From Rhynchopus sp. YZ270_cl-10 (taxonomy: Eukaryota; Euglenozoa; Diplonemea; Diplonemida; Diplonemidae), in the NCBI GenBank assembly GCA_964035575.1, contig OZ037889.1:682001-746000 (forward strand): a stretch of DNA of 64,000 nt, written 5' to 3'. Each line of letters begins with the position of its first letter. Within the stretch, counting starts at the first letter, position 1. A program made the translations under genes and the position numbers. The notes under the pieces were generated by a model. That model had not been told where the DNA came from. It did no database searches and saw only the letters and a list, made by a program, of their open reading frames with translations. This document shows positions 33,620 through 43,371 of the stretch, one piece after another.

Positions 33620-34789
33620 CTATACATCGAGCAGTTCATCAATGAACTTTCCCCCTATTTTGCCTGCATTCTTTTTGTATTTGCGGTCGGTTGTTTTTGT
33701 GAAGACCTTTTTGGTGAGTTGGTTCCAGCTGAAGCTGTCGACACCGAGGGCAGAGCCGTAGAGGAAAGACCCCAAGATGACCATGAGAACCCCGAACGCA
33801 GACCACCCGGTTAACTCCGTTTTGGTCCAGATGAGGGTCCAGAGGTAGACACAGAGGCAGCGCATTTCCTTGCCTACTGCGTAGGTCGATGAGGAGACCA
33901 GCTCTAAAATCGCAAACCCAAAGCAGTTGTACGCAAAATAGCAGAACCCACTGAGGGTTGTCTCCAAAAGAATCAATGAATGACTGTACGACATCCCATG
34001 CGCAACAAGCTCCACAATAGACAACGGCACCAACAACACCGCTGCCGTCACAGACACATCACGAAACACCTCTACCGGAGTAAGCTTATCCAACAGATCC
34101 TTTGCATACACTGTCCTAAACGACAGCGCCAAATTCGAAATCGACGCCACAACCAACCCCAAAGGATGATGATACAAATGCACAATGTTCGTTCCCGTCA
34201 ACGCAAGCGTCATTGACCCGATGCACAGAAGGATAATCGCAAAGATTTGGGTTCCCTTTACACTCTCCCCATAGTGTTTTGCGATGAGAGTGGTGTACAC
34301 TGCCTCTGACGTCTTCACTGCATACGTATGCTGCATATCCCAGACGTACATTGAGCCGAGAAGGGTAGAAAATCCAATGGCAATAGCGGCGCCAGCTTTG
34401 ATAGAGCTGGTGCTCGGCCAGGTGGCACCTTCTGCACGGAAGAGTCTGCACAGAAGGTAGGACATTGCAAAGGTGAGGCAACAAGGGAGAATGATGAAGT
34501 TAGATTTGCGGACGATGTTCGCATTAATGCCGTCGGCAATCCCCGACATCGCGTACCATGCGAGAAACAAAATCGCCAGCTTGCTTCGTGCAATTCGGTA
34601 CTTCGGCCTGCCAGTCAAAACCTTCACCCGAGGGCTAGACTGCCGTTCTTCATCGCTGTCGACAACCTCGTGGATCACTCTAGGAGCGAGAGGTGACTGT
34701 GAAGGTGACGGTGAAGGTGAAGGGGGTCCCATCTCCGTTGCATCTCTGATCTGATAGCAGGTGTGCTCATCCTCAATCACTTCCGGCAT
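33620..34789 (-). CDS. Triose-phosphate/nucleotide-sugar type transporter (DMT superfamily)
   Basis: 389 residues from ATG 34789-34787, 17 bases after the acceptor ACCTTTTGCAG; the frame above it is not supported. Residues 1-75 are a cytosolic Ser/Pro-rich tail. About nine to ten membrane helices follow, beginning KLAILFLAWYAMSGI. Family marks include the helix AVKTSEAVYTTLI, which corresponds to the conserved 'K..EPV...L' segment, then SISNLALSFRTVYAKDLLD ('SN..FS.R.V..K') and FAILELVSSSTYAVGKEM ('L..VS..T.SVGN..KR'). A Lys-rich C-terminus (FTKTTDRKYKKNAGK) is typical of Golgi or ER retention. It would exchange a phosphorylated sugar or nucleotide sugar across an organelle membrane; substrate and organelle cannot be told from sequence. 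Confidence 0.85.
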   Translation of the reverse strand: MPEVIEDEHTCYQIRDATEMGPPSPSPSPSQSPLAPRVIHEVVDSDEERQSSPRVKVLTGRPKYRIARSKLAILFLAWYAMSGIADGINANIVRKSNFIILPCCLTFAMSYLLCRLFRAEGATWPSTSSIKAGAAIAIGFSTLLGSMYVWDMQHTYAVKTSEAVYTTLIAKHYGESVKGTQIFAIILLCIGSMTLALTGTNIVHLYHHPLGLVVASISNLALSFRTVYAKDLLDKLTPVEVFRDVSVTAAVLLVPLSIVELVAHGMSYSHSLILLETTLSGFCYFAYNCFGFAILELVSSSTYAVGKEMRCLCVYLWTLIWTKTELTGWSAFGVLMVILGSFLYGSALGVDSFSWNQLTKKVFTKTTDRKYKKNAGKIGGKFIDELLDV

Positions 34790-35426
34790 TCTTCTCCCAC
34801 TGTGTACTGCAAAAGGTGAATATGGGGCGTGGAATGCGGGGGGGCGGGGCGGGGCTTTTTGTGTCGACAATTACATAGTACCCACCTTGAAGGGTGTTGA
34901 AGGCCTCTACTCAACAGTGTGAAAATCTTGCAGTTTCATGCATGCAAATGGACTGTGAATCAGGGTGGAAGGGGAAAATAAAGTAGAGCTGAAATACAAA
35001 GCTTCTCGTGACAGTGTACCTTGGTACATGATAAAGAAAAGAGCGGGGTGGTAAGGTTGGATTCTTTGTGTGTCATAAGAAGTGCAAATACCTCCTGTGG
35101 AGAGGCAGGTGTTTAAAAGAGCATCCATCCCAAGAAAAGTGCTGTACTTTTGTCAGGGTGGTAGATGCGAAAAGCGGGTTAGGGCAACTTTCTCAGGTTC
35201 AGGCATGTGGATGGGCAAGACAATGTTGCAATCCAGAGAAGGTTAGGTGAACCAAAGAAAGGTGAAAACAAACAACAAGTTGGGCAGTTCATGTACCTGG
35301 CCACTTCACTGTGCACGGCACGTGTAGAGGTAGGTTCTTTGTGAAGCATGCCACATTGGAGCTGAATCTCCGAAAGCAAAACACACAAACAAACGTGAGG
35401 TTGGTGATGCAGTCTGAGTGAGGAGA
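34790..35426. other. Intergenic, includes start of the tandem duplication
   Basis: No gene seen. Holds a motif D-like start (34861, GTGTCGACAATTACATAGTA), a motif C copy (34991-35030) and the 3' flank that is duplicated from 35080. Confidence 0.6.
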
Positions 35427-37097
35427 CTACCCCCACAAAAGATCACACTTCACACTGCGCATGTACGCACGGGCCTGTGTTTTCCTCTTATCCATGCGCC
35501 TGCGCAGGTACTGAGTCCTGTTCGGTCGCTTGCGTGACCTCTGTGGGCGTGCAGTGCATCCTTTGCCATACCCTGCGACAGGGGTGTCGCCTGCGATGTC
35601 TGGTGCGTAATAATAGCAGTCCCCACCAAAATGAGAACACTCACAACACTCATCACAGTAGTAAAGATACCCGAGGTCCCTTTGCGGTCGTGGGTGCATC
35701 ACCACACCACACCTCCAGAGTGCGGTGTAGGTCTGCTGTGGACGCTTGTTGTGGATCCATCCTGCGACCAGCTGCAGGCAGTGTGCGCTACTCTGCCTTG
35801 CAGCACCGACACCCACGTTGCGGTCGATGGCACTGTCAAGGACGCTGGGATGGCCGTCGTCCTGCTCCAGTGCACGCACGAGCTGCTCCTCCTCGTCCCC
35901 AACACACCCACACCACTGCCATGCATACGCGTGGAAGGCACGCAGACGTTGCAGGAACACACTGCAGTGCAGTGCCAGGTGGAACACATTCCCATCCTGA
36001 CAGCACGACACAGCCAGGTCGCGACAGCTTATCAGCCCCTCCTCCAGCAAGCACTCCAACACTGTTATGCGCCCTGTGCGTGCCGCACCCTCCAGCAGGG
36101 CCAGAACACCTTCAGGACCCTTAGGACGAAGCCACCACATGGGTGGTGTGAGGTTGTGCTGCAGACACAGGTCCACGGCTTCTGCGTGGTCAGTATCAAT
36201 GCGATCGTGCACCCCATATCGGATAAGGCCACGCCTCAAACAGATGGCTTCATCGTAGCAGTTCTGATTCAAGTAGTAGTCAAGAGTATGATACTCTGTG
36301 TACCGCAGTGAGAGGACCGTTTGCAGTACTTCCTGGACACCATCAACGACACAAGATTGACACTGTGCGATGCTGCTCGCATCCCAGCACCTCGCTAAGG
36401 TATAGTACCCCCCTCCATTGCGCGTGTAGACCGGTCTGTTGGGATCTAGGGCAAGGACGAAGTCATTCAGATGGAATGCATTATATTCATACCGCTGTGC
36501 AAGGATCGCAAGCAGCCCAACTTCGCCGCGTGCAATAAGTCGTGTTGTGGTTTCCCAGTCGGGCTGCTTGGCACATGTCAGGAGCAGCATCAACAGTTTG
36601 TCGTCTGCTGCAAGCACAGCCGGCCACTGCAGGCTGGGACACGTCGTGTAGTCACCCCCGGCAATGTTGTTGAGGCTCTCAACCGCCTCCTCGCAGGAGG
36701 GTGCCAAGCACGTTACCTTGACCGTGTCGCCTGCACAGAGCCCAGTGTCGCACAGCGCCTCTTCGTCCAGAAGCTCAGTGTCGCAGAGCTGCAACCCCAG
36801 GCACATCGTGTGTCCAGGTGCAGCATCTTCGGCAGCCCTGCGCAAGGTGCGCACAGTACCCGCACTGTCCACCTCGGTGCTGTGCATCTGCCCATCTGGA
36901 AAGGCGAACACAACGTCAATCATTGTGAATCAAAGTTCTGTGGGAGGTAAAGAATGGTGAGTGAGAGAGGGACAGGGACAGAGGGAGAGAAAAAGGCTTG
37001 TAAAATTATTCACCACACAGTTCTGACCTCAGAACATGGCAGTGTCGTGGGACACTGCCTGCCATATGTGGAAATGCCACTGTCATAGCCTGACAGG
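35080..37097. repeat. Tandem segmental duplication, copy A (2.0 kb)
   Basis: Nearly identical to 37700-39708 from AAGTGCAAATACC to CCTGACAGG. It includes the whole gene at 35427-36923, its acceptor and its 3' flank. The offset is 2620 bases, falling to 2611 because copy B is three codons shorter. Weaker similarity extends outward: 34910-34980 resembles 37600-37665. Confidence 0.95.
35427..36923 (-). CDS. Cys-rich protein with ubiquitin-like N-terminus and ankyrin-like helices, copy A
   Basis: 498 residues; the acceptor CTTTACCTCCCACAG ends 14 bases before the ATG. Residues 1-73 look like a ubiquitin fold: MIDVVFAFPDGQMHSTEV, a helix, then LQLCDTELLDEEALCD and AGDTVKVTCL, in the order of ubiquitin's strands. 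The remainder is helical, with segments such as GVLALLEGAARTGRITVLEC that resemble ankyrin repeats, many Cys (about 30) and a basic tail (RPQRSRKRPNRTQYLRRRMD). No signal peptide or catalytic motif is seen; function unknown. Compared with copy B, most of the protein is identical, but short windows rich in Tyr, Asp, Asn and Cys (for example RYEYNAFHLND and DLGYLYYCDECCECSHF) are almost wholly different. The pair is therefore under unusual, localised divergence. Confidence 0.82.
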   Translation of the reverse strand: MIDVVFAFPDGQMHSTEVDSAGTVRTLRRAAEDAAPGHTMCLGLQLCDTELLDEEALCDTGLCAGDTVKVTCLAPSCEEAVESLNNIAGGDYTTCPSLQWPAVLAADDKLLMLLLTCAKQPDWETTTRLIARGEVGLLAILAQRYEYNAFHLNDFVLALDPNRPVYTRNGGGYYTLARCWDASSIAQCQSCVVDGVQEVLQTVLSLRYTEYHTLDYYLNQNCYDEAICLRRGLIRYGVHDRIDTDHAEAVDLCLQHNLTPPMWWLRPKGPEGVLALLEGAARTGRITVLECLLEEGLISCRDLAVSCCQDGNVFHLALHCSVFLQRLRAFHAYAWQWCGCVGDEEEQLVRALEQDDGHPSVLDSAIDRNVGVGAARQSSAHCLQLVAGWIHNKRPQQTYTALWRCGVVMHPRPQRDLGYLYYCDECCECSHFGGDCYYYAPDIAGDTPVAGYGKGCTARPQRSRKRPNRTQYLRRRMDKRKTQARAYMRSVKCDLLWG

Positions 37098-37699
37098 CCA
37101 CCGTGCACCAGGCGTGAGCGGGGGGCAGGCCTATTATCCCGGATTTGGGCTACGAGGTGCTGTACGCAAACAAATGATATTTTTTTTGCTTCAATAGGCA
37201 ATATCCTCAAATCTCAATGCTCTTCGACGACATGGGCTTCCACCAGAGATTCCAGTTTACCCTCAAACTGTTGAAGCCTGTGAGTGCGCTCATCCTGATG
37301 CTGAGGCAAGGCTGGGACAGGTGATTCCATGCTGATGGGCGATGAAGAATTACTTCAACACTGACGGTGCCCCGCACTCGATCTTTTATACGGCATTTAC
37401 GTCTTTTACGTCTTCTATTCTGGAGTGGACTATTTCGGGGAGGCCTACTGTACCCCCTCTCGAAAAGGCCTGGGCAAACCCGCAAAAACCAAGGATCCCG
37501 GATTTTTTTTTCCCGAATCAAATCCCATGACACCACCTTTTGAAAGGCCAGGAACAGCACACCTCATCCCTGAAGGGGTGTGGCTCACTAAGGCTGTTGA
37601 AGACAGTGCGAAAACATTGCAGTTTCAAATGGACTGTTGCGAATCAGGGTGGAAGGGGAAAAGAAGAGGAGTGAAATTGGCTTCGGAGTGTTTCTCAAA
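37098..37699. other. Spacer between the tandem copies
   Basis: No gene seen. 37441-37600 (ACCCCCTCTCGAAAAGGCC... CTTTTGAAAGGCCAGGAAC) is a diverged copy of 39780-39935, so the ancestral repeat unit was longer than the near-identical part. Confidence 0.7.
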
Positions 37700-39708
37700 A
37701 AGTGCAAATACCTCCTGTGGAGAGGCAGGTGTTTAAAAGAGCATCCATCCCAAGAAAAGTGCTGTACTTTTGTCAGGGTGGTAGATGCGAAAAGCGGGTT
37801 AGGGCAACTTTCTCAGGTTCAGGCATGTGGATGGGCAAGACAATGTTGCAATCCAGAGAAGGTTAGGTGAACCAAAGAAAGGTGAAAACAAACAACAAGT
37901 TGGGCAGTTCATGTACCTGGCCACTTCACTGTGCACGGCACGTGTAGAAGTAGGTTCTTTGTGAAGCATGCCACATTGGAGCTGAATCTCCGAAAGCAAA
38001 ACACACAAACAAACGTGAGGTTGGTGATGCAGTCTGAGTGAGGAGACTACCCCCACAAAAGATCACACTTCACACTGCGCATGTGCGCACGGGCCTGTGA
38101 TTTCCTCTTATCCATGCGCCTGCGCAGGTACTGAGTCCTGTTCGGTCGCTTGCGTGACCTCTGTGGGCGTGCAGTGCATCCTTTGCCGTACCCTGCGACA
38201 GGGGTGTCGCCTGCGATGCTTGGTGTATCCCAAACACAGCGTTCCTCACGAACATCATCCGACCAGTAGTCATCATAAGCAATCACGTAGTCCCTTCGCG
38301 GTGGTGGGTGCATCACCACACCACACCTCCAGAGTGCGGCGTAGGTCTGCTGTGGACGCTTGCTGCGGATCCATCCTGCGACCAGCTGCAGGCAGTGTGC
38401 GCTACTCTGCCTTGCAGCACCGACACCCACGTTGCGGTCGATGGCACTGTCAAGGACGCTGGGATGGCCGTCGTCCTGCTCCAGTGCACGCACGAGCTGC
38501 TCCTCCTCGTCCCCAACACACCCACACCACTGCCATGCATACGCGTGGAAGGCACGCAGACGTTGCAGGAACACACTGCAGTGCAGTGCCAGGTGGAACA
38601 CATTCCCATCCTGACAGCACGACACAGCCAGGTCACGACAGCTCAGCAGCCCCTCCTCCAGCAAGCACTCCAACACCGCAATGCGCCCTGTGCGTGCCGC
38701 ACCCTCCAGCAGGGCCAGAACACCGTCAGGACGCTCAAGACGAAGCCACCACATGGGTGGTGTGAGGTTGTGCTGCAGACACAGGTCCACGGCTTCTGCA
38801 CGGTCAGTATTAACAAGATCGTGCACCTCGTATCGGATAAGGCCACGTCTCAAACAGATTTCCGCATCACCGTGGCAGTAAGATTCGTCATAAAAATTGC
38901 ACTCCGTCTTCCGCAGTGAGAGGACCGTTTGCAGCACTTCTTGGACATCATCAACGACACAAGATTGACACTGTGCGATGCTGCTCGCATCCCAGCACCT
39001 CGCTAAGGTATAGTCTACTCCCCATCCATTGTGCGTGTAGACCGGCCTGTTGGGATCTAGGGCAAGGACGAACCTAGTGAGATCGCGTCCAGAAATTTCA
39101 TACCGCTGTGCAAGGATCGCAAGCAGCCCAACTTCGCCGCGTGCAATAAGTCGTGTTGTGGTGAACCAGTCGGGCTGCTTGGCACATGTCAGGAGCAGCA
39201 TCAACAGTTTGTCGTCTGCTGCAAGCACAGCCGGCCACTGCAGGCTGGGACACGTCGTGTAGTCACCCCCGGCAATGTTGTTGAGGCTCTCAACCGCCTC
39301 CTCGCAGGAGGGTGCCAAGCACGTTACCTTGACCGTGTCGCCTGCACAGAGCCCAGTGTCGCACAGCGCCTCTTCGTCCAGAAGCTCAGTGTCGCAGAGC
39401 TGCAACCCCAGGGATGTCATGTATCCAGGTGCAGCATCTTCGGCAGCCCTGCGCAAGGTGCGCACAGTACCCGCACTGTCCACCTCGGTGCTGTGCATCT
39501 GCCCATCTGGAAAGGCGAACACAACGTCAATCATTGTGAATCAAAGTTCTGTGGGAGGTAAAGAATGGTGAGTGAGAGAGGGACAGGGACAGAGGGAGAG
39601 AAAAAGGCTTGTAAAATTATTCACCACACAGTTCTGACCTCAGAACATGGCAGTGTCGTGGGACACTGCCTGCCATATGTGGAAATACCACTATCATGGC
39701 CTGACAGG
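37700..39708. repeat. Tandem segmental duplication, copy B (2.0 kb)
   Basis: Partner of 35080-37097; flanks and 5' leader are essentially identical between the copies, and differences concentrate in a few coding windows. Confidence 0.95.
38047..39534 (-). CDS. Cys-rich protein with ubiquitin-like N-terminus and ankyrin-like helices, copy B
   Basis: 495 residues, same architecture and same acceptor (14-base leader) as the gene at 35427. The block from the ubiquitin-like domain to residue about 125 and the block of about 130 residues around LLSCRDLAVSCCQDGNVFH differ from copy A by only a handful of bases. Divergent windows lie at 39411-39424 (GYMTSLG against GHTMCLG), 39073-39096 (ISGRDLTR against YNAFHLND), 38858-38913 (KTECNFYDESYCHGDAE against a longer Tyr-rich stretch) and 38219-38304 (DYVIAYDDYWSDDVREERC). 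Within them most substitutions hit first and second codon positions. Function unknown. Gene conversion of the backbone plus selection for variety in exposed loops is the simplest reading; this is inference. Confidence 0.82.
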   Translation of the reverse strand: MIDVVFAFPDGQMHSTEVDSAGTVRTLRRAAEDAAPGYMTSLGLQLCDTELLDEEALCDTGLCAGDTVKVTCLAPSCEEAVESLNNIAGGDYTTCPSLQWPAVLAADDKLLMLLLTCAKQPDWFTTTRLIARGEVGLLAILAQRYEISGRDLTRFVLALDPNRPVYTHNGWGVDYTLARCWDASSIAQCQSCVVDDVQEVLQTVLSLRKTECNFYDESYCHGDAEICLRRGLIRYEVHDLVNTDRAEAVDLCLQHNLTPPMWWLRLERPDGVLALLEGAARTGRIAVLECLLEEGLLSCRDLAVSCCQDGNVFHLALHCSVFLQRLRAFHAYAWQWCGCVGDEEEQLVRALEQDDGHPSVLDSAIDRNVGVGAARQSSAHCLQLVAGWIRSKRPQQTYAALWRCGVVMHPPPRRDYVIAYDDYWSDDVREERCVWDTPSIAGDTPVAGYGKGCTARPQRSRKRPNRTQYLRRRMDKRKSQARAHMRSVKCDLLWG

Positions 39709-41330
39709 GACACCGGTACGATACTTTTTTACCGTTCGGCCCCATCCTCCCCCCAAAAAAAAACTCCGACGAGGGTACACGTACCCCCTCTCGAAAGGCT
39801 GCGCAAACCCGCAAAAACCAAGGTTTTCCCGGTGCTTTTCCGAAACAATTCTCATCACATCTTTTGAAAGGCCAGGAACTCCTCGCCGGCAGCTTACCTC
39901 ATCCCTCAAGGAGTGTGGCTCAAGGTTATATTTTTAAAACAGCAAGGATGGGGGGGGAGGAACGTTTTTGTGTCTGGATGTGGTACACATACTTTTTTTT
40001 TTGTTGTTGAGTTCAGTCAGGGTCCTAGCTTGGTTTTGGAAAAAAATGCCAAATCTGGGTCAGAATTTTTTTTTTGGGTCAGCAGAGGTTTTGGGCCTTG
40101 GGGGGCTTGTCTTGGCTTTTTTGGGTTTTCCGAGCTCTACCCTCACTGTGGTGGGGTCATTTCAGAAAAATGGACAAGTTCTTGACTGATACAAATTTTG
40201 GCCACTACGACTAGTGAGTTGCTCACAACGTTAAGTGGAACGCTACTTTTACCATAAAAATCACTCCCCGTTCATAGATCACCAACACAAAATATATAAA
40301 ATGGCGCCGCAGGCGAAAAAAATTAGGGTACGGTGTAAAAATGTAGCTTTTTACACCACAGAGTCACTCTACGAACCCTTTTTTGCGGAGCAAAAAAGGA
40401 AAAATGGCGCCGCAGGCAAAAAAAATTGGGTCCAGCCCTGGACGGTGCCAGATTTTTTTGTCAATATTTTTTTTCTTACCCCAGAAAAGGTGGTGGGCCC
40501 CCCCAAAGAGGGGAAAAAATCAGAATTTCCCAATTCCAAATTAATTAATTCCCTTTTTTTTTTTTTTTTCGTGGGTCGCGACCCAGGCACTTGGGTCAGC
40601 TTGACCCACTGACCCAGGCAAGCTAGGACTCTGGTTCAGTGCTCCCTCTAAGACAAGAGGGTTGGTGTTTTCCCCACCTGAATTTTTGTCTTTTTTTTTT
40701 CCTAGGGGTTTTCCTGCCTAAGGCAGGGTTCTATATAGCTCCCTAGACTCCACCAAAAAGTTGGTTTTGTGTGAGGCAGTCATTTTTTCTGTGTGGAAAA
40801 ATTCAGCAAAAATAAAAAATTGCTCTCGATAAGTTGTGATCCCCGGCCAACCTACACCACCCAACCAAATTATCGCCATCAAATTTACTTCCATTTTACA
40901 GAATTGCACTATTTCTACAGCCAAACTTTGGAGGGGTGAATGCAAGCTTGCGCCGCAGGCGTACGATGCACCACTTTTTTGTCTTTCGCCATATCCTTTT
41001 TTTTCCTCACTCCTCGTTGGGTTCTCCCAGATCCGTCCGTCAAATGGGGTCACAACGTGTCTGTCGATTTTTTTCGGGGTGAAGAGTGGAACAGTGGTCC
41101 AGAACTCTAGGACCAGCTCTGGTCATATATGACCAGCCATTTTCTCTCTTTTTTCCCCCCCGCAAACCCGATTTTTTCCTTAGCGGGAGCACTGGTTGAG
41201 TCCCCGATACCCTATTTTTCATTATTTCTTTCTTTTTTTTTAAAAGGGCAGCATGCTTATAGTTTTCGTTACTGGGGGTCAAATCCTCCGGGTCCAGCAT
41301 TCGGCGAACGAACGGGTACATTTTTTGTTG

Positions 41331-41390
41331 TGTCGACAATCACCTGCTAGTGCAGGATCTGTACTCAATGTCGCCCGAAGGCTATTGTAC
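41331..41390 (+). repeat. Dispersed motif D copy
   Basis: TGTCGACAATCACC, then GGATCTGTACTCAA and CGCCCGAAGGCTATTGTA. The same order of blocks recurs at 42002-42060 and 62355-62411. Confidence 0.75.
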
Positions 41391-42001
41391 GTATTATATA
41401 GACGGGGGGTTTTTTTTTACTGAAGGTTGAAAAGACCACCACAGGTGGTCAAAAGTGCTAAATTTTGGTGGGGCGGCCTCCAATCGTCGAAAATAGCCCA
41501 AAATAGGAAGTCAAAAAAAAAAAAAAAAAATCCCAACATTTCTCAGGGGGGTCTACTATTCAGGGTAGTATAGCCCCTCCGTAACAATAAAAGTGTGCTG
41601 CCCTTTAAAAAAACAAAAGAAACCCACTTGTTGGATTTCCCTTCCCCTCCGTTGCATGGACTGTTTTTCTTTTAAACTTCGTTGTATTAATGCAGACACC
41701 CGAGGATGAGCTCCACTAACCTTTTTTGTTGTTGTATCGACAATCACCTACCGAGGTTTTTTTTCTTTTTCGTTATTGGATGGAGGGGGTTTTTTTTTGG
41801 GTAGGTTTGCAGACCATAGTTAGAAGGCCTGCAAAAAAAGGGGGGGGGGAGAGAATGGTTCACAAGATGATCCTCAGCCTCGCATACTGAGTTCACTTTA
41901 ATAAATGGGGGGACAGGGTAACCCAAGGAGGACTGCAGGACTGCACAATTCGTTCGACTAAATGTGGTGTTTTTTGCACAGGGTATGTGTGTTTTTGTAG
42001 T

Positions 42002-42060
42002 TTCGACAATCACCCTGTCCGAGGACGGGTTCTGTACAACAAAAGTTACCCGAAGGCTAA
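42002..42060 (+). repeat. Dispersed motif D copy
   Basis: TTCGACAATCACCCTGTCC, GAGGACGGGTTCTGTACAA, then TTACCCGAAGGCTAA. Confidence 0.75.
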
Positions 42061-43371
42061 ATGAATTTCGAAGGTATAGATGCAGATCATCCTCAACGGG
42101 GGTATTTTTTTTTTTGTTTTTGCTTTTTGTGTCAAAAATTTATCATTGACACAAAAAAGAGAGGTTAGTAAGATAACAGTCTCATAGTCATCTCTAACTA
42201 GAAAAAAAAAAAAAAATGGGGGGTTTTTTTTGACTTGAAAATACATAACCCTCTCGTAACAGTGTACATCGACCAGGTGCACCGCGGGTGGACCCCCAAC
42301 CACGCAGTCCTACAATCCATTTTCGAGGTTGATACCTGATATGCGCTACTCCCGCTTCCACTCATCATTCAGATGAACAGAGGTGTTGGAGACAGCATCA
42401 TTAAGTCTGCGCGATGCAGGGTCCGGTTGGGGGAGAAATGAAAGCACAGCTGTACATAAGGTGACACAAACTACACTATTCCATTTTTTAAAAAATATTT
42501 TTCAAAAAAAAAAAAAAAATATGAATCTGAATTCAACACAAATATCACCCCCTCTCTCCTTCTCTCCCTCTTCTCTTTTATTTTCCCCCCCAAATCTCTC
42601 GCAAAAATAAATAACTTCATTGGCGAGGGTAGTGCGGTATCCAATGTAATAACGTTCGTGGGGAGCAGCGTCACACTACAAAAAAAGGGGAAGTTGGCCA
42701 AGATGAATATAAAGCTTCTCTGCGCTTTGTTATCTAATCATTTTGAAAAAAAAAACGGGTCTTTTGTTCGCTCAAAGCCGCTAAAAAAAAACCCCCCCTC
42801 CCTTCCCCCCATCCGTAAGCCACCTAAAAAAGGACATATATTGCTGTGCACAGCACATCCTATCGTTGTCGTGCAAATCACGCTTTTGGGAAAAAAAGGG
42901 CGAAAAAAAAGTGAACACACCTCTGCAAAATACAGGAAGGGATAGTTGTGAAAAGCACGTGGTGTCCACAGTCATGCAGCCAAGGTTTCGAAGAAAAAAA
43001 AAGGGGGAAGAGCATGGGCGAAGTTGATAGCGCAAAACGTCTGTAGTGCAGTAGAGGGGGGACACTGAAGGCCCCTCTATAGCAACATAGAACGCAGGGG
43101 ATAAAACCAAAAAGGCAAGATTAGGGGTTGGCTGGCATCCTGAAAATCGCTACAAAAAAGGGAGAAAACTTGACAGATGAAATGTGTCACGCTGTTCACA
43201 CTATTTAAAATAAAAATCTGGATAAGGCGGCGGATTCCTTCGAGCAGCCACTGGCAACCAGAGGCGACAATTCTTTTTTTCCCCCCCGAAAAATTAAAAA
43301 TAACACCTCAACGGAGTCACAGATAATGTTAAGTCATTGACTCAAATAATGCAAAATTCTGTTCTGCATCT

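Larger units (their letters stand above)
39709..43371. other. Repeat-rich intergenic region, 3.7 kb
   Basis: No gene seen. Holds three copies of motif D (41331, 41735, 42002), a related GACACCCGAGG block (41694), motif A copies (41862, 42160), a motif C copy (42237) and a direct repeat AATGGCGCCGCAGGC near 40301 and 40404. It is full of A, T and G homopolymers. Open frames here are short and of homopolymer composition. Confidence 0.65.

Noticed and set aside
35179-35436. 85-codon frame present in both tandem copies (also 37799-38056)
   Set aside because: Conserved only because the whole segment is duplicated; it lies in the 3' flank, has no acceptor and shows no extra protein-level conservation.
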